From NCBI RefSeq assembly GCF_020873895.1, contig NZ_JAHWGT010000020.1, positions 62,001 to 126,000 of the forward strand: DNA of 64,000 bases, read 5' to 3'. This stretch comes from Streptomyces sp. DH12 (GTDB taxonomy: Bacteria; Actinomycetota; Actinomycetes; Streptomycetales; Streptomycetaceae). Of this stretch, positions 49,126 to 57,273 are shown piece after piece. The translations under genes and the position numbers were made by a program. The notes under the pieces were generated by a model that worked only from the letters and a program-made list of their open reading frames with translations, ran no database searches and was not told the origin of the DNA. Each line of letters starts with the position of its first letter. The stretch's first letter is position 1.

Positions 49126-49484
49126 CCGCCCGTACCGTCACCGTCCAGACGCTGGACCACGGCCCGGTCACCGTCGCCGAACCCGGGTGGTGCACCGGCC
49201 ACGTCGACCAGCCGGTGGAGAACCGCACGGACCTGTGCCACGCGGGCCCGGCGCGGACGCTCGGCTACGACGACCGGCCCCTGTGGCACGCCGAGGTCGT
49301 CGCCTACCCCTTCGCCGAGGACCCGGCCCGGCGCGGGCCCGGCCTGTACGTCGAGGCCGCCCCGTTCGCCCGGACGCTTGCCCCGGCCGACATCGTCCGC
49401 CTGGCCGCCGCCCTGGTGGAGCACACGGCGCGGCTGAGGCGCATGGCCCGCGAACTGGCCGCCCTCCGGGATGGTGGCCAGTGA
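49122..49484 (+). CDS. Second DUF6907-like protein (120 aa)
   Basis: PGWCTGHVDQPVENRTDLCH is the same W-C-x2-H...C-H core as the protein at 42405, with VAYPFAEDPARRGPGLYVEA and a C-terminal helix (VEHTARLRRMARELAALRD). A metal-binding or nucleic-acid role is possible but unproved. It overlaps both neighbours by 4 bases. Confidence 0.7.
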   Translation: MTARTVTVQTLDHGPVTVAEPGWCTGHVDQPVENRTDLCHAGPARTLGYDDRPLWHAEVVAYPFAEDPARRGPGLYVEAAPFARTLAPADIVRLAAALVEHTARLRRMARELAALRDGGQ

Positions 49485-49654
49485 ACCGCGACCAGACTCC
49501 GACCGAGGCCGAGCACGTCGCCGCCCTCCAGGCCGAGGCCCGCGCCGCCTACGTCCACGCGCAGAACCCGGCCACCCAGGCCGCCGCCCGCGACCAGCGC
49601 GCCCTCGCGGTGGCCCACGCCCAGGACTCCGCGGCCGCCAATACCCGCCGCTGA
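49481..49654 (+). CDS. Small phage protein (57 aa)
   Basis: The GTG overlaps the previous stop (GTGA). The product is an Ala/Gln-rich helix (EAEHVAALQAEARAAYVHAQ). Function is unknown; coupling to the upstream gene is the main support. Confidence 0.55.
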   Translation: MNRDQTPTEAEHVAALQAEARAAYVHAQNPATQAAARDQRALAVAHAQDSAAANTRR

Positions 49655-49727
49655 CCCCGCCGACCGGCCGGGCCCGCGCGCACCCCACACCCGCGGGCCC
49701 GGCCCCCACACTCCCCGGAGCAGCACC

Positions 49728-50759
49728 ATGAACCGCATCGTCTGGTGGGCCAGCCTCGCCCTCATCGGCGCCGCCGCCGCCGGGATGGCCGCCTGGTCCC
49801 TGTACGTCGTCGCCCACGACATCTACGACGTCCCCGAGCAGCTCGCCTACCTCGTCGCCGCCGTGTTCGACGGCGCCGCGCTTGCCTGCCTCTACCTCGC
49901 CTCCACCGCGACGGCCGAGGACCGCTCGGCCGCCGGGCCGCGCGTGGCCGTCCTCGGCCTGGCTGGCATCTCCGTCATCCTCAACGCCAAGCACGCCGAC
50001 CACATCGACGGCGGCGTGGTCGCCCTGCTGCTGTTCGCCGCGCCGACCGTCGCGCTGCTTATCGTGGCCGACCTCGCTTGGGCGGCCACCCGCGCCCGGC
50101 GCCGCGCCGCCGCCGGCGAGCGTGCCGTCACCCTGCCCCGGTACGGAGCGTGGGGCTGGATCCTCGCGAGCGAGCAGGCGTGGAAGGCGACCAAGGCGCG
50201 CGCCGTCGCTCACGTGACCAGCACGGACCCGGTCCGGACCGAATCCGGCCCCCGTCCCGACCGGCCCCGCAGCGCCACCGCCGCGCTCCGCGACCACTTC
50301 ACCGATATGGACCCGGTCGACGCCATCCGCTTCGCACACTCCGCGAAGCCCAACACGCCGCCCGCCGAACTCGCCGCCGAACTCACCTCCTACGGGGTAC
50401 CGGTGTCCGCCGTCCAGGTCGCGCTCGTCCTCGGCCACGAGCCGCCCCAGGTCCGGATCGAGCGTCCCGGCCCGTCACCCGCCCCAGCCCCGGCGGCGCC
50501 GCTGACCAGCCCGGACCGCGATCCGGACCCGATCCGGACCCCGGCTAACGTGCTGGACGCCACCCGCCTGGCCGTCGGTCGCGGCTTCTACGACGAGGTC
50601 GACGTGCACCGCGAGGTGACCCGGATGATGGGGCGCCCCGTCCGGCTGGAGACCGTCCGCCGCTACCTCGACGGCAAGGCCAAGCCCCCGGAGCAGCCGC
50701 CCCTCCCCGAGCCCCCGGCCGGCGACGGCGTCGGCCGCGGCGGCGGCGGCTACAACTGA
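49728..50759 (+). CDS. DUF2637-like membrane protein with C-terminal DNA-binding-like domain
   Basis: 343 aa; ATG 49728 with CCGGAG upstream. Four hydrophobic segments (WWASLALIGAAAAGMAAWSL, AYLVAAVFDGAALACLYLAS, VAVLGLAGISVILNAKHADH, VALLLFAAPTVALLIVADLA) form a DUF2637-type module known from streptomycete plasmids and integrative elements. A cytoplasmic tail follows, with helical segments (GRPVRLETVRRYLDGKAKPP) resembling a recognition helix. In plasmid relatives such proteins are linked to transfer or spread; here, inside a phage, the role is open. Confidence 0.75.
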   Translation: MNRIVWWASLALIGAAAAGMAAWSLYVVAHDIYDVPEQLAYLVAAVFDGAALACLYLASTATAEDRSAAGPRVAVLGLAGISVILNAKHADHIDGGVVALLLFAAPTVALLIVADLAWAATRARRRAAAGERAVTLPRYGAWGWILASEQAWKATKARAVAHVTSTDPVRTESGPRPDRPRSATAALRDHFTDMDPVDAIRFAHSAKPNTPPAELAAELTSYGVPVSAVQVALVLGHEPPQVRIERPGPSPAPAPAAPLTSPDRDPDPIRTPANVLDATRLAVGRGFYDEVDVHREVTRMMGRPVRLETVRRYLDGKAKPPEQPPLPEPPAGDGVGRGGGGYN

Positions 50760-50896
50760 TGGCCGCGCTCTTCCCGCTCTGCGCGGTCGCCGCCGCACTC
50801 GGCCTCTACGCCTGCCGCACCCGGCCCGCCGCGCCCGCGCTCCTCCCCACCGTCCTCGTCGTCCTCGCCGTGCTCGGCGCGGCCCTCCTCCACTGA
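50759..50896 (+). CDS. Small hydrophobic protein (45 aa)
   Basis: The ATG overlaps the preceding stop (TGATG). It reads MAALFPLCAVAAALGLYACR then ALLPTVLVVLAVLGAALLH: two short transmembrane segments around a TRPAAP turn. It belongs to the run of membrane proteins 49728-52072. No family is recognised. Confidence 0.6.
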   Translation: MAALFPLCAVAAALGLYACRTRPAAPALLPTVLVVLAVLGAALLH

Positions 50897-50903
50897 GGCA
50901 CCC

Positions 50904-51410
50904 ATGACCATCGTCACCCTCGGCGGCGTCACCGTCGGACTGGCCATCCTCGCCGCCACCCTTATCCGCTGGTGGCCCGGCCTCAAGCCCCTCCAGCACG
51001 ACCCCCTCGGCGCCGTCTCCCGACTCCTGCCGTTCCTCCTCGCCTGGGCCTACGGCGCCCTCGCCATCCTCAGCCTCGGCGGCCTCGTCGGCTGGATCGC
51101 CGACACCGCCGTCTGGATCTCCTCCTGGCTCGGCGACGTCGCCATCGTCTGGGGCGTCGGAGGCGACACCGGACCCGCCGGCCGCACCGCCTACCAGCCC
51201 CTCACCCGCACCGGCGCCGCCCTCATGGTGATCCTCACCGCTGTCGTTCTCGTCGCCGCCAAGAAGTCCAGCCGCGGCGGCGACATCAAGGCCGGCGCCT
51301 GGTGCGGGTTCTGCCTCGGCAGCTCCGCCGGCATCGCCGGGGCCGCCGCCGTCCCCCTCGCCGAGACCGTCAACTGGGCCGGTGGGGCGCTGTACGGGGC
51401 CGTCGGATGA
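50904..51410 (+). CDS. Phage-encoded membrane protein (168 aa)
   Basis: About five hydrophobic segments (TVGLAILAATLIRWWPGLKP, LPFLLAWAYGALAILSLGGL, LMVILTAVVLVAAKK). Basic loops face one side. It overlaps the next ATG by 4 bases. It resembles small membrane proteins near spread genes of actinomycete elements; function unknown. Confidence 0.7.
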   Translation: MTIVTLGGVTVGLAILAATLIRWWPGLKPLQHDPLGAVSRLLPFLLAWAYGALAILSLGGLVGWIADTAVWISSWLGDVAIVWGVGGDTGPAGRTAYQPLTRTGAALMVILTAVVLVAAKKSSRGGDIKAGAWCGFCLGSSAGIAGAAAVPLAETVNWAGGALYGAVG

Positions 51411-52072
51411 CCTCCGTCGAGCCGGCCGCCGAGCACCTGGAGGAGCCGAGTGCGGCTGCGCGGGCCGCCGGAGGCTGCGTCATCGGCGCCATCGGCGTCG
51501 GGGGAGCCGCCCTGGTCGTCCACACCGCCCCCGAGACGGCCTACGTCGTGCTCGGCGCGATGCTCACCCACGGCTGGCAGCGCGGCCGCGCCTGGCACGA
51601 CCGCCGCCGCGAGACCACCGCCGAGGGGGAGGAGCCCGCGGGGGAGCCCGTGGAGGAGACCGCCCCGAACGTCGCCGAGGCGCTTCGGACGCTGGCCGCG
51701 GAGGGCGGCAGCGGCGTCCTCCTCACCCGCCTCCGCGAGCACCTCGGCCTGCCCGACAGCCCCGCCGGCACCAAGGAGGTGAAGCGGCTCCTGGACCAGG
51801 CCGGCATCCCGCACAAGGGAGTCCGCGGGCCCACCGCGAACGGGCCGGGTGTCCACCGGGACGACATCCCGCCCGCTCCCCCCGAGGGCGAGGAGCCCCA
51901 GGAGGGGCGTTGTTGTTGCAGGTCAGACGCCAACGCCAACGCCAACAACGCCCCGACCGACACCCCCGGAGAGGGGTTCCGTGTAGAGCACATCGGCGCC
52001 GCAGGCCGGGTCGTCCACGACCCCGCCGACGCCGTCCGACACCACACCCTCGCGAAGGGGGTGACCCGATGA
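51407..52072 (+). CDS. Membrane-anchored winged-helix-like phage protein (221 aa)
   Basis: An N-terminal hydrophobic region (CVIGAIGVGGAALVVHTAPE, TAYVVLGAMLTHGW) is followed by an acidic linker and a small winged-helix-like part (VLLTRLREHLGLPDSPAGTK, EVKRLLDQAGIPHKGVRG). Near 165-185 an odd patch RCCCRSDANANANN is encoded by a 12-bp inverted repeat with GCCAAC triplications. The stop overlaps the next ATG. Role unknown. Confidence 0.68.
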   Translation: MTSVEPAAEHLEEPSAAARAAGGCVIGAIGVGGAALVVHTAPETAYVVLGAMLTHGWQRGRAWHDRRRETTAEGEEPAGEPVEETAPNVAEALRTLAAEGGSGVLLTRLREHLGLPDSPAGTKEVKRLLDQAGIPHKGVRGPTANGPGVHRDDIPPAPPEGEEPQEGRCCCRSDANANANNAPTDTPGEGFRVEHIGAAGRVVHDPADAVRHHTLAKGVTR

Positions 52073-52149
52073 CCCGCCTCCTCACCGCCCTTCGCCTCGA
52101 CTACTGCGCCCACTGCGGCTGGTGGACGCGACCGCGCTGCGGCCACTGA
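52069..52149 (+). CDS. 26-aa Cys/His microprotein
   Basis: ATG 52069 overlaps the previous stop (ATGA). The product ends DYCAHCGWWTRPRCGH, a CxxC...CxH pattern able to bind one zinc ion. The compact coupling and non-random cysteines support reality despite the length. Confidence 0.55.
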   Translation: MTRLLTALRLDYCAHCGWWTRPRCGH

Positions 52150-52221
52150 CCACCTGCCACCCCGAGACCGGCCCCGCCGCGCGTCCCCCCGACGCGGCGG
52201 GGCCTGCCGCATCATGAGGGC

Positions 52222-52422
52222 ATGGACACCGAGTACATCCCGCCCGGCTACTACGGCACCCACGACGTCGCCCGTGCCCTGGGAACCAGCCCCGGCGGCG
52301 TCCGCAACCTCGTCTACCGAGGCCGCCTCAAGCGTGCCGGAGGCACCGAGCGCCACCCTTGGTACCGCGCCGAAGACGTCGCCGCCGTCCTCGCACAACG
52401 CCAAGCCCGTGCCACCGCTTGA
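52222..52422 (+). CDS. MerR/excisionase-like small HTH protein (66 aa)
   Basis: GYYGTHDVARALGTSPGGVR, NLVYRGRLKRAGGTERHPWY and RAEDVAAVLAQR form a winged-helix of the excisionase/MerR type. It could be a recombination directionality factor or a late-gene regulator; serine integrases do need a small RDF, but these are unrelated to one another in sequence. GAGGG precedes the ATG. Confidence 0.72.
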   Translation: MDTEYIPPGYYGTHDVARALGTSPGGVRNLVYRGRLKRAGGTERHPWYRAEDVAAVLAQRQARATA

Positions 52423-52491
52423 CCGCAGGTCAGCCACTGTGTGACGATCGCGGTGTACAACTGTGCCCTCAACTGGCGCCACGAACCTCAC

Positions 52492-52513
52492 GGCCCCGCC
52501 CACCCGCGGGGCC
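52492..52513 (+). terminator. Hairpin ahead of the late region
   Basis: GGCCCCGC (52492-52499) and GCGGGGCC (52506-52513) pair across CCACCC and are followed by TTCGTCGT. It separates the small regulator gene from the HNH/terminase module. Confidence 0.55.
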
Positions 52514-52534
52514 TTCGTCGTACCTGGAGGCAAC

Positions 52535-52714
52535 GTGCACAGATTTCACCTCGTTGCTGAACTACGCCCCCTGCCGCCCGCGGACGGCTGGGCCTGCGGT
52601 GAAGCCACCGGCCGACTCTGCTTCGTCTGCACCTGTGGCAGCAGCTCCGGGTTCGTCGACCGCGCTGCGGCCCTGCGGAGCGCTGCCCGACACCCTGCCC
52701 ACCGTGACACGTAG
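52535..52714 (+). CDS. Small Cys-containing phage protein (59 aa)
   Basis: GTG 52535 follows GGAGG by 6 bases. VHRFHLVAELRPLPPADGWA then RLCFVCTCGSSSGFVDRAAA: a CxxCxC patch suggests metal binding. It overlaps the HNH gene start by 11 bases. No family recognised. Confidence 0.55.
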   Translation: MHRFHLVAELRPLPPADGWACGEATGRLCFVCTCGSSSGFVDRAAALRSAARHPAHRDT

Positions 52715-53075
52715 AGCGCTGCAGGTCTGCCCCACTCCCGGGTGCCCCGCCCTCACCCGCGCCGGCCGCTGCGACGCGTGCCAGGCCAAGGCGCGCCGAG
52801 CACGCCCCACCGCCGCCACCAAGGGCTACGACGCCGCCTGGTTCCGCACCCGCGCCGCCTACCTCCGCGCGCACCCCTACTGCGAGTGCGACGAGTGCGC
52901 GGCCCTGCCCGCCCTGCTGCGCCCCCGCGCTACCGAGGTCAACCACCGCGACGGCCTCGGCCCCCTTGGCCCGCGCGGCCACGACTGGGCCAACCTCCAG
53001 GCCATGACCAAGGCCCACCACTCCCGAGAGACCGCGCGGCACCAGCCCGGGGGCTGGAACGACCGGGAGCAGTGA
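52704..53075 (+). CDS. HNH endonuclease of the packaging module
   Basis: 123 aa from GTG 52704. A zinc ribbon CPTPGCPALTRAGRCDACQA precedes the HNH core: TEVNHRDGLGPLGPRGHDWA, NLQAMTKAHHSRETARHQPG, with His-Asn-His in VNH, DWANL and HHSRET. Such HNH proteins beside terminase genes assist cos or pac cleavage in HK97-like siphoviruses. The longer upstream frame is rejected as it crosses the hairpin. Confidence 0.9.
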   Translation: MTRRALQVCPTPGCPALTRAGRCDACQAKARRARPTAATKGYDAAWFRTRAAYLRAHPYCECDECAALPALLRPRATEVNHRDGLGPLGPRGHDWANLQAMTKAHHSRETARHQPGGWNDREQ

Positions 53076-53237
53076 CAGCAGCCTCGGGCGGACGCCCAGG
53101 CGTCACGCATGGTGACCGGGGCCCTGGGGGGTGACCCCTTCCCGGTAGGGGTGCCGGAACGCCGGGGAGGGCTCTGCCTGGTCCGCCGGGTCAGAGGGTC
53201 CGCCGGCCGCCACCATCAGTCACCTATCGGAGTCGAC

Positions 53238-53612
53238 GTGAGCAGCACCTACCGCATCCTCTGCCTCTCCCACGACCCCGCCACCGAGGCGGGCGAGTAC
53301 AGAACGCCAGAGGCCGCCGAGGAAGCCATTGCTGAAGGGCTCTCCGAGCATCCGAACTGTCACCTCATGATCGGCCGCTACTCGTCTCCGCTGGTCGAGC
53401 TCGGCTGTCCGCCAAGCCGTCACCAGCCGACCAAGCTCCGGTGCGTCCACGGCAGCACCGTGTGGGTCGACAGCGACTGGCTGCGCCTGCTGGTTGCCGC
53501 CTACCAGTCGCCTGACCCGGCCGTTCAGCAGGCGACCAAGACCGGGCGTCACTTGTGCCTCTCGCAGGCCCTGCTGGGGCGGCTGCGGCTGGAGCTCGGC
53601 ACCGAGCAATAG
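53238..53612 (+). CDS. Phage protein of unknown function between HNH and terminase (124 aa)
   Basis: GTG 53238 with GGAG upstream. RILCLSHDPATEAGEYRTPE and HLMIGRYSSPLVELGCPPSR, then LRLLVAAYQSPDPAVQQATK. It looks like a self-contained small domain; its codon use is less GC-biased than its neighbours'. Similar proteins sit just before terminase genes in other streptomycete prophages, as far as I recall. Confidence 0.7.
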   Translation: MSSTYRILCLSHDPATEAGEYRTPEAAEEAIAEGLSEHPNCHLMIGRYSSPLVELGCPPSRHQPTKLRCVHGSTVWVDSDWLRLLVAAYQSPDPAVQQATKTGRHLCLSQALLGRLRLELGTEQ

Positions 53613-53683
53613 CAGGACTCGTCGGCTGTCACGCAAGGTGGCGGCTCTCGTGCTGCGCAATGCAGCGTGGAGGAGTGATCGAC

Positions 53684-54157
53684 ATGCCCCGAGGGGGACA
53701 CGCCGCATCCGGCCCGCCGCCGGACCCGAACTCTCTGAGGTCTGCCAAGTCGGTGCAGGCTGGCGGGTGGACGACGCTGCCGGCGGAGGGCCGGACCGGA
53801 CCGGCGCCCGAGTGGCCGCTGTCCGAGCAGACCGACCGCGAGGCCGCGCTGTGGGAAGACCTGTGGGCCAAGCCGCAGGCCGTCGCTTGGGAGGCGCTGG
53901 AGCAGGTTCTCGAGGTCGCTCTGTTCTGCCGGACCCTGGCGGAGGCCGAGCGGCCGGACTGCCGGGTTGACGTCAAGAAGATGGTCCGCAGCTACCTCGA
54001 CAGTCTCGGGCTCAGCGTGGCGGGCATGCTGCGCAACCGGTGGAAGGTCGCCCCGGCCGCCGAGGTGGCAGAGCAGACCGCGCCCGCAGCCGCGCCCGCA
54101 CGGCGCCCGAGCGCGCGCGACCGGCTGAGGGTCGTGCCCAGTGGCGAAGGCGCCTGA
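53684..54157 (+). CDS. terS: Terminase small subunit
   Basis: 157 aa; ATG 53684 has GGAGGAG upstream. The C-terminal helices (EALWEDLWAKPQAVAWEALE-like AALWEDLWAKPQAVAWEALE, RVDVKKMVRSYLDSLGLSVA, GMLRNRWKV) and position immediately before the large subunit identify it. It recognises the packaging site. It overlaps terL by 17 bases. Confidence 0.82.
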   Translation: MPRGGHAASGPPPDPNSLRSAKSVQAGGWTTLPAEGRTGPAPEWPLSEQTDREAALWEDLWAKPQAVAWEALEQVLEVALFCRTLAEAERPDCRVDVKKMVRSYLDSLGLSVAGMLRNRWKVAPAAEVAEQTAPAAAPARRPSARDRLRVVPSGEGA

Positions 54158-55766
54158 CGCCGGGTTCCTCGTCGACTTCCCCACCCTGTGGGTCGTGCCG
54201 GACTGGATCGAAGAGCACTGCCCGATCCCGGACGGCTTCCGTGCGGGAGACCGCATGGAGCTGTACCCGTGGCAGCTGTGGTGCACGGTCAACCACTACC
54301 GGGTCCGCCCCGAGGCGACCGTGGGCCAGCTGGCGCCGGCATTCCACTACCGCCGCTCGCAGATCGTGGCCCCGCAGAAGACCGGCAAGGGCCCGTGGTC
54401 GGCGACGATCGTGCTGGCCGAGGCGGTCGGTCCGGTCGTCTTCGCCGGGTGGGCCCGGGGCGGCGAGCGCTACCGGTGCGCGGACCACGGCTGCCCGTGC
54501 GGCTGGTGGTACGAGTACCAGCCGGGCGACCCCATGGGGAAGCCGTGGCCGACGCCGCTGATCCAGCTCACCGCGTCCAGCGAGGACCAGGTCGCCAACG
54601 TCTACCGGCCGCTGCGCAGCATGGTGCGGCTGGGGCCGCTCGCTGAGCAGCTGCGGGTCGGGGAGGAGTTCGTCCGCGTAGGCGACGCGGGCCGGATCGA
54701 CGTCGTGACGTCGTCGGCACTGTCCCGGCTGGGCAACCCCATCAACTTCGCGCTGCAGGACGAGACGGGGACGTGGACGGCGGCGAACAAGCTGCGCCGG
54801 GTGGCGGAGACCCAGCGCCGCGGCCTCGCCGGCATGGGCGGCCGGTCGATGGAGACGACGAACACCTGGGACCCGTCGGAGAATTCGGTAGCGCAGACCA
54901 CCGCGGCGTCGAAGCGCCGGGACATCTTCCGCTACCACCCGCAGGCCCCGAAGTCCCTGTCGTACAAGGACAAGCGGCAGCGCCGGAAGATCCACAGCAT
55001 CGTCTACGCCGGGTCGGCGCACGTCGACCTGGACGCGATCGAGGCCGAGGCCGCCGAGATGATGGAGCACGACCCCGCGCAGGCGGAGCGCTTCTTCGGC
55101 AACCGCGTCGTCTCGGGGACGGAGGCGTGGCTGGACGCCGCGGCGTGGGATGCGCGGGCGGTGGCCGCACCGCGCCCGGTGAAGCGGCGCACGCGGGTTG
55201 TGGGCGGCTTCGACGGGTCGGACATCGACGACCACACCGCGATCCGGCTGGAGACGCTGGACGGGCACCAGTTCACCCCCGCCTACGGGCCGGACCGGCT
55301 GCCCACCGTGTGGAACCCGGCCGACTACGGCGGCCAAGTCCCGCGCCTGGAGGTCCAGGCCGCCATGGACGAGGTGATGGCCACCTACGACGTGGTCCTG
55401 CTGTACGCCGACCCGCCGTACTGGGAGTCGGAGGTGGACGCCTGGGCGGAGAAGTACGGCGAGCGCACGGTGGTCCGCTGGTACACGCGGCGCGTGGTGC
55501 AGATGCACGCGGCGTGCGAGCGGCTGAAGACCGACGTGACGAAACAGGACACGAGCTTCACGCACGACGGGTGCCCGATCACCGCCGAGCACGTCGCAAA
55601 CACCCGCGCAGCCGCGCGGCCGCAGGGCCGGTACGTCCTGACCAAGGCGTCCGAGGCGCAGAAGATCGACGCCTGTGTCACCTCCGTCCTCGCGCACGAA
55701 GCGGCTGGCGACGCGATCGCGGCCGGCCTGGCCACCACCCGCAAGAGCTACTACTACGGCGCATGA
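54141..55766 (+). CDS. terL: Terminase large subunit
   Basis: 541 aa from GTG 54141. ATPase: RSQIVAPQKTGKGPWSATIV (Walker A variant), IDVVTSSALSRLGNPINFAL and QDETGTW (Walker B/C region). Nuclease: VVGGFDGSDIDDHTAIRLET with Asp residues, ATYDVVLLYADPPYWESEVD and DACVTSVLAHEAAGDA. It is the motor and nuclease for head-full or cos packaging. Actinophage family type; length is normal. Confidence 0.95.
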   Translation: MAKAPDAGFLVDFPTLWVVPDWIEEHCPIPDGFRAGDRMELYPWQLWCTVNHYRVRPEATVGQLAPAFHYRRSQIVAPQKTGKGPWSATIVLAEAVGPVVFAGWARGGERYRCADHGCPCGWWYEYQPGDPMGKPWPTPLIQLTASSEDQVANVYRPLRSMVRLGPLAEQLRVGEEFVRVGDAGRIDVVTSSALSRLGNPINFALQDETGTWTAANKLRRVAETQRRGLAGMGGRSMETTNTWDPSENSVAQTTAASKRRDIFRYHPQAPKSLSYKDKRQRRKIHSIVYAGSAHVDLDAIEAEAAEMMEHDPAQAERFFGNRVVSGTEAWLDAAAWDARAVAAPRPVKRRTRVVGGFDGSDIDDHTAIRLETLDGHQFTPAYGPDRLPTVWNPADYGGQVPRLEVQAAMDEVMATYDVVLLYADPPYWESEVDAWAEKYGERTVVRWYTRRVVQMHAACERLKTDVTKQDTSFTHDGCPITAEHVANTRAAARPQGRYVLTKASEAQKIDACVTSVLAHEAAGDAIAAGLATTRKSYYYGA

Positions 55767-55779
55767 GAGGGGGTCTGGC

Positions 55780-57273
55780 GTGGCCGAGGATGAGGACCTC
55801 CACAGGGCGAAGGCCCTGGTCGAGACACTGGAGCGGGAGCTCGACCGGCGGTGCGGTCCGATCGAGACCTACCAGGCGTACTACCGCGGCCGCCAGGCCC
55901 TGAAGTTCGCGTCGGACGAGTTCCGCCACTACCACGGCGACCGCTACCGCGACTTCTCCGATAACTGGGTGCAGGTCGTGTCCGACTCGCCGGTGGAGCG
56001 GCTGACGGTGACCGGCATCAAGCCGTATGGCGCTGACAAGGCGGACGCCGAGTCGATGCGGGTCTGGCAGGTCAACGGCCTCGACGCCGACTCCCAGCTG
56101 GGGTTCCTCGGCGCGGTGATGGCCGCCCGCTCCTTCGCGCTGGTGTGGGGCGACCCGGACGACGACGAGACCCCGGTGGTGACGTTCGAGGACGCCACCA
56201 GCTGCATCGTCGCCTACGAGCCAGGCTCCCGCCGCCGCAGGCGCGCCGCACTGCGCCGGTGGCAGGACGGCGACACGTACATGGCCGTCCTGTACCTGCC
56301 GGATGCCGTGTGGAAGTTCGAGCGGCCGGTGCGGCCGGTGGCGAAGGCCCCGCAGAAGACCGAGGACATGGCGTCCGTCGACACGCAGCTGGCCGCGTGG
56401 CGGCCGCGCGAGATGCGCCACGAGCCGAACCCCCAGCCCAACCCGATGGGCGTGGTCCCCGTCGTCGAGCTGGTCAACCGGCCGTTGCTGGTCGACGACC
56501 CGATCTCCGACGTGGCCGGCGTGGTGGCGATGCAGGACGCGGTGAACCTGCTGTGGGCGCAGCTGTTCACCGCGTCCGACTACGCCGCCTTCCCCCAGCG
56601 CGTCGTGCTGGGGGCCGAGCGGCCGATGATCCCGGTCCTCAACGCGGCCGGCGAGGTCATCGGGGACAGGCCGCTGGACCTGGAGAAGCTGGCCGCCGAC
56701 CGCATCGCCTGGATCACCGGCAAGGACGCCAAGGTCGCCGAGTGGACGGCCGCCAACCTGGAGGCGTACACGAAGGTGATCGAGGTCGCCGTCGGGCACA
56801 TCGCCGCCCAGACCCGCACCCCCCAGCACTACCTGATCGGCAAGATGGCCAACCTCAGCGCTGATGCGTTGCTGGCCGCCGAGACCGGCCTGGTCAAGCG
56901 GTGCGAGGAGAAGCAGCTCTGGTACGGGCAGGCGATCCGAGAGGTGTTCGCGCTCATCGCCCTGGCCCGCGGCGAGGACGACAAGGCGCGTGATCTGCGG
57001 TCCGGGTACGTACTGTGGGCGGATGCGGAGTCCCGCTCCCAGGCGCAGCTGGCCGACGCGCTGCTGAAGCTGAAGCAGATCGGCTTCCCCTTCGAGTTCC
57101 TCGCCCTGCGCTACGGGCTCACCCCGGCCGAGGTCGTCGACATGCTGGCGATGATCGAGCGGGAGAACCAGCTCGACCCGCTCGGCGCGGCGGCCGCGCT
57201 CATGGCCCAGCGCCCGGCGCCGGCCGACGAGCCGGACGTCATCGAGGGCGATCCGGCCGAGGAAGCGGCGTGA
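55780..57273 (+). CDS. Portal protein (SPP1 gp6-like)
   Basis: 497 aa from GTG 55780, preceded by GAGAGGGGG. YQAYYRGRQALKFASDEFRH, NWVQVVSDSPVERLTVTGIK, VPVVELVNRPLLVDDPISDV and RTPQHYLIGKMANLSADALL are actinophage portal motifs. It forms the dodecameric entry ring for DNA. It overlaps the next start by 4 bases. Confidence 0.94.
   Translation: MAEDEDLHRAKALVETLERELDRRCGPIETYQAYYRGRQALKFASDEFRHYHGDRYRDFSDNWVQVVSDSPVERLTVTGIKPYGADKADAESMRVWQVNGLDADSQLGFLGAVMAARSFALVWGDPDDDETPVVTFEDATSCIVAYEPGSRRRRRAALRRWQDGDTYMAVLYLPDAVWKFERPVRPVAKAPQKTEDMASVDTQLAAWRPREMRHEPNPQPNPMGVVPVVELVNRPLLVDDPISDVAGVVAMQDAVNLLWAQLFTASDYAAFPQRVVLGAERPMIPVLNAAGEVIGDRPLDLEKLAADRIAWITGKDAKVAEWTAANLEAYTKVIEVAVGHIAAQTRTPQHYLIGKMANLSADALLAAETGLVKRCEEKQLWYGQAIREVFALIALARGEDDKARDLRSGYVLWADAESRSQAQLADALLKLKQIGFPFEFLALRYGLTPAEVVDMLAMIERENQLDPLGAAAALMAQRPAPADEPDVIEGDPAEEAA

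Noticed and set aside
53109-53237. Longer N-terminus for the gene at 53238
   Set aside because: The added residues are Gly/Arg-rich and GGAG with GTG 53238 is a better start.
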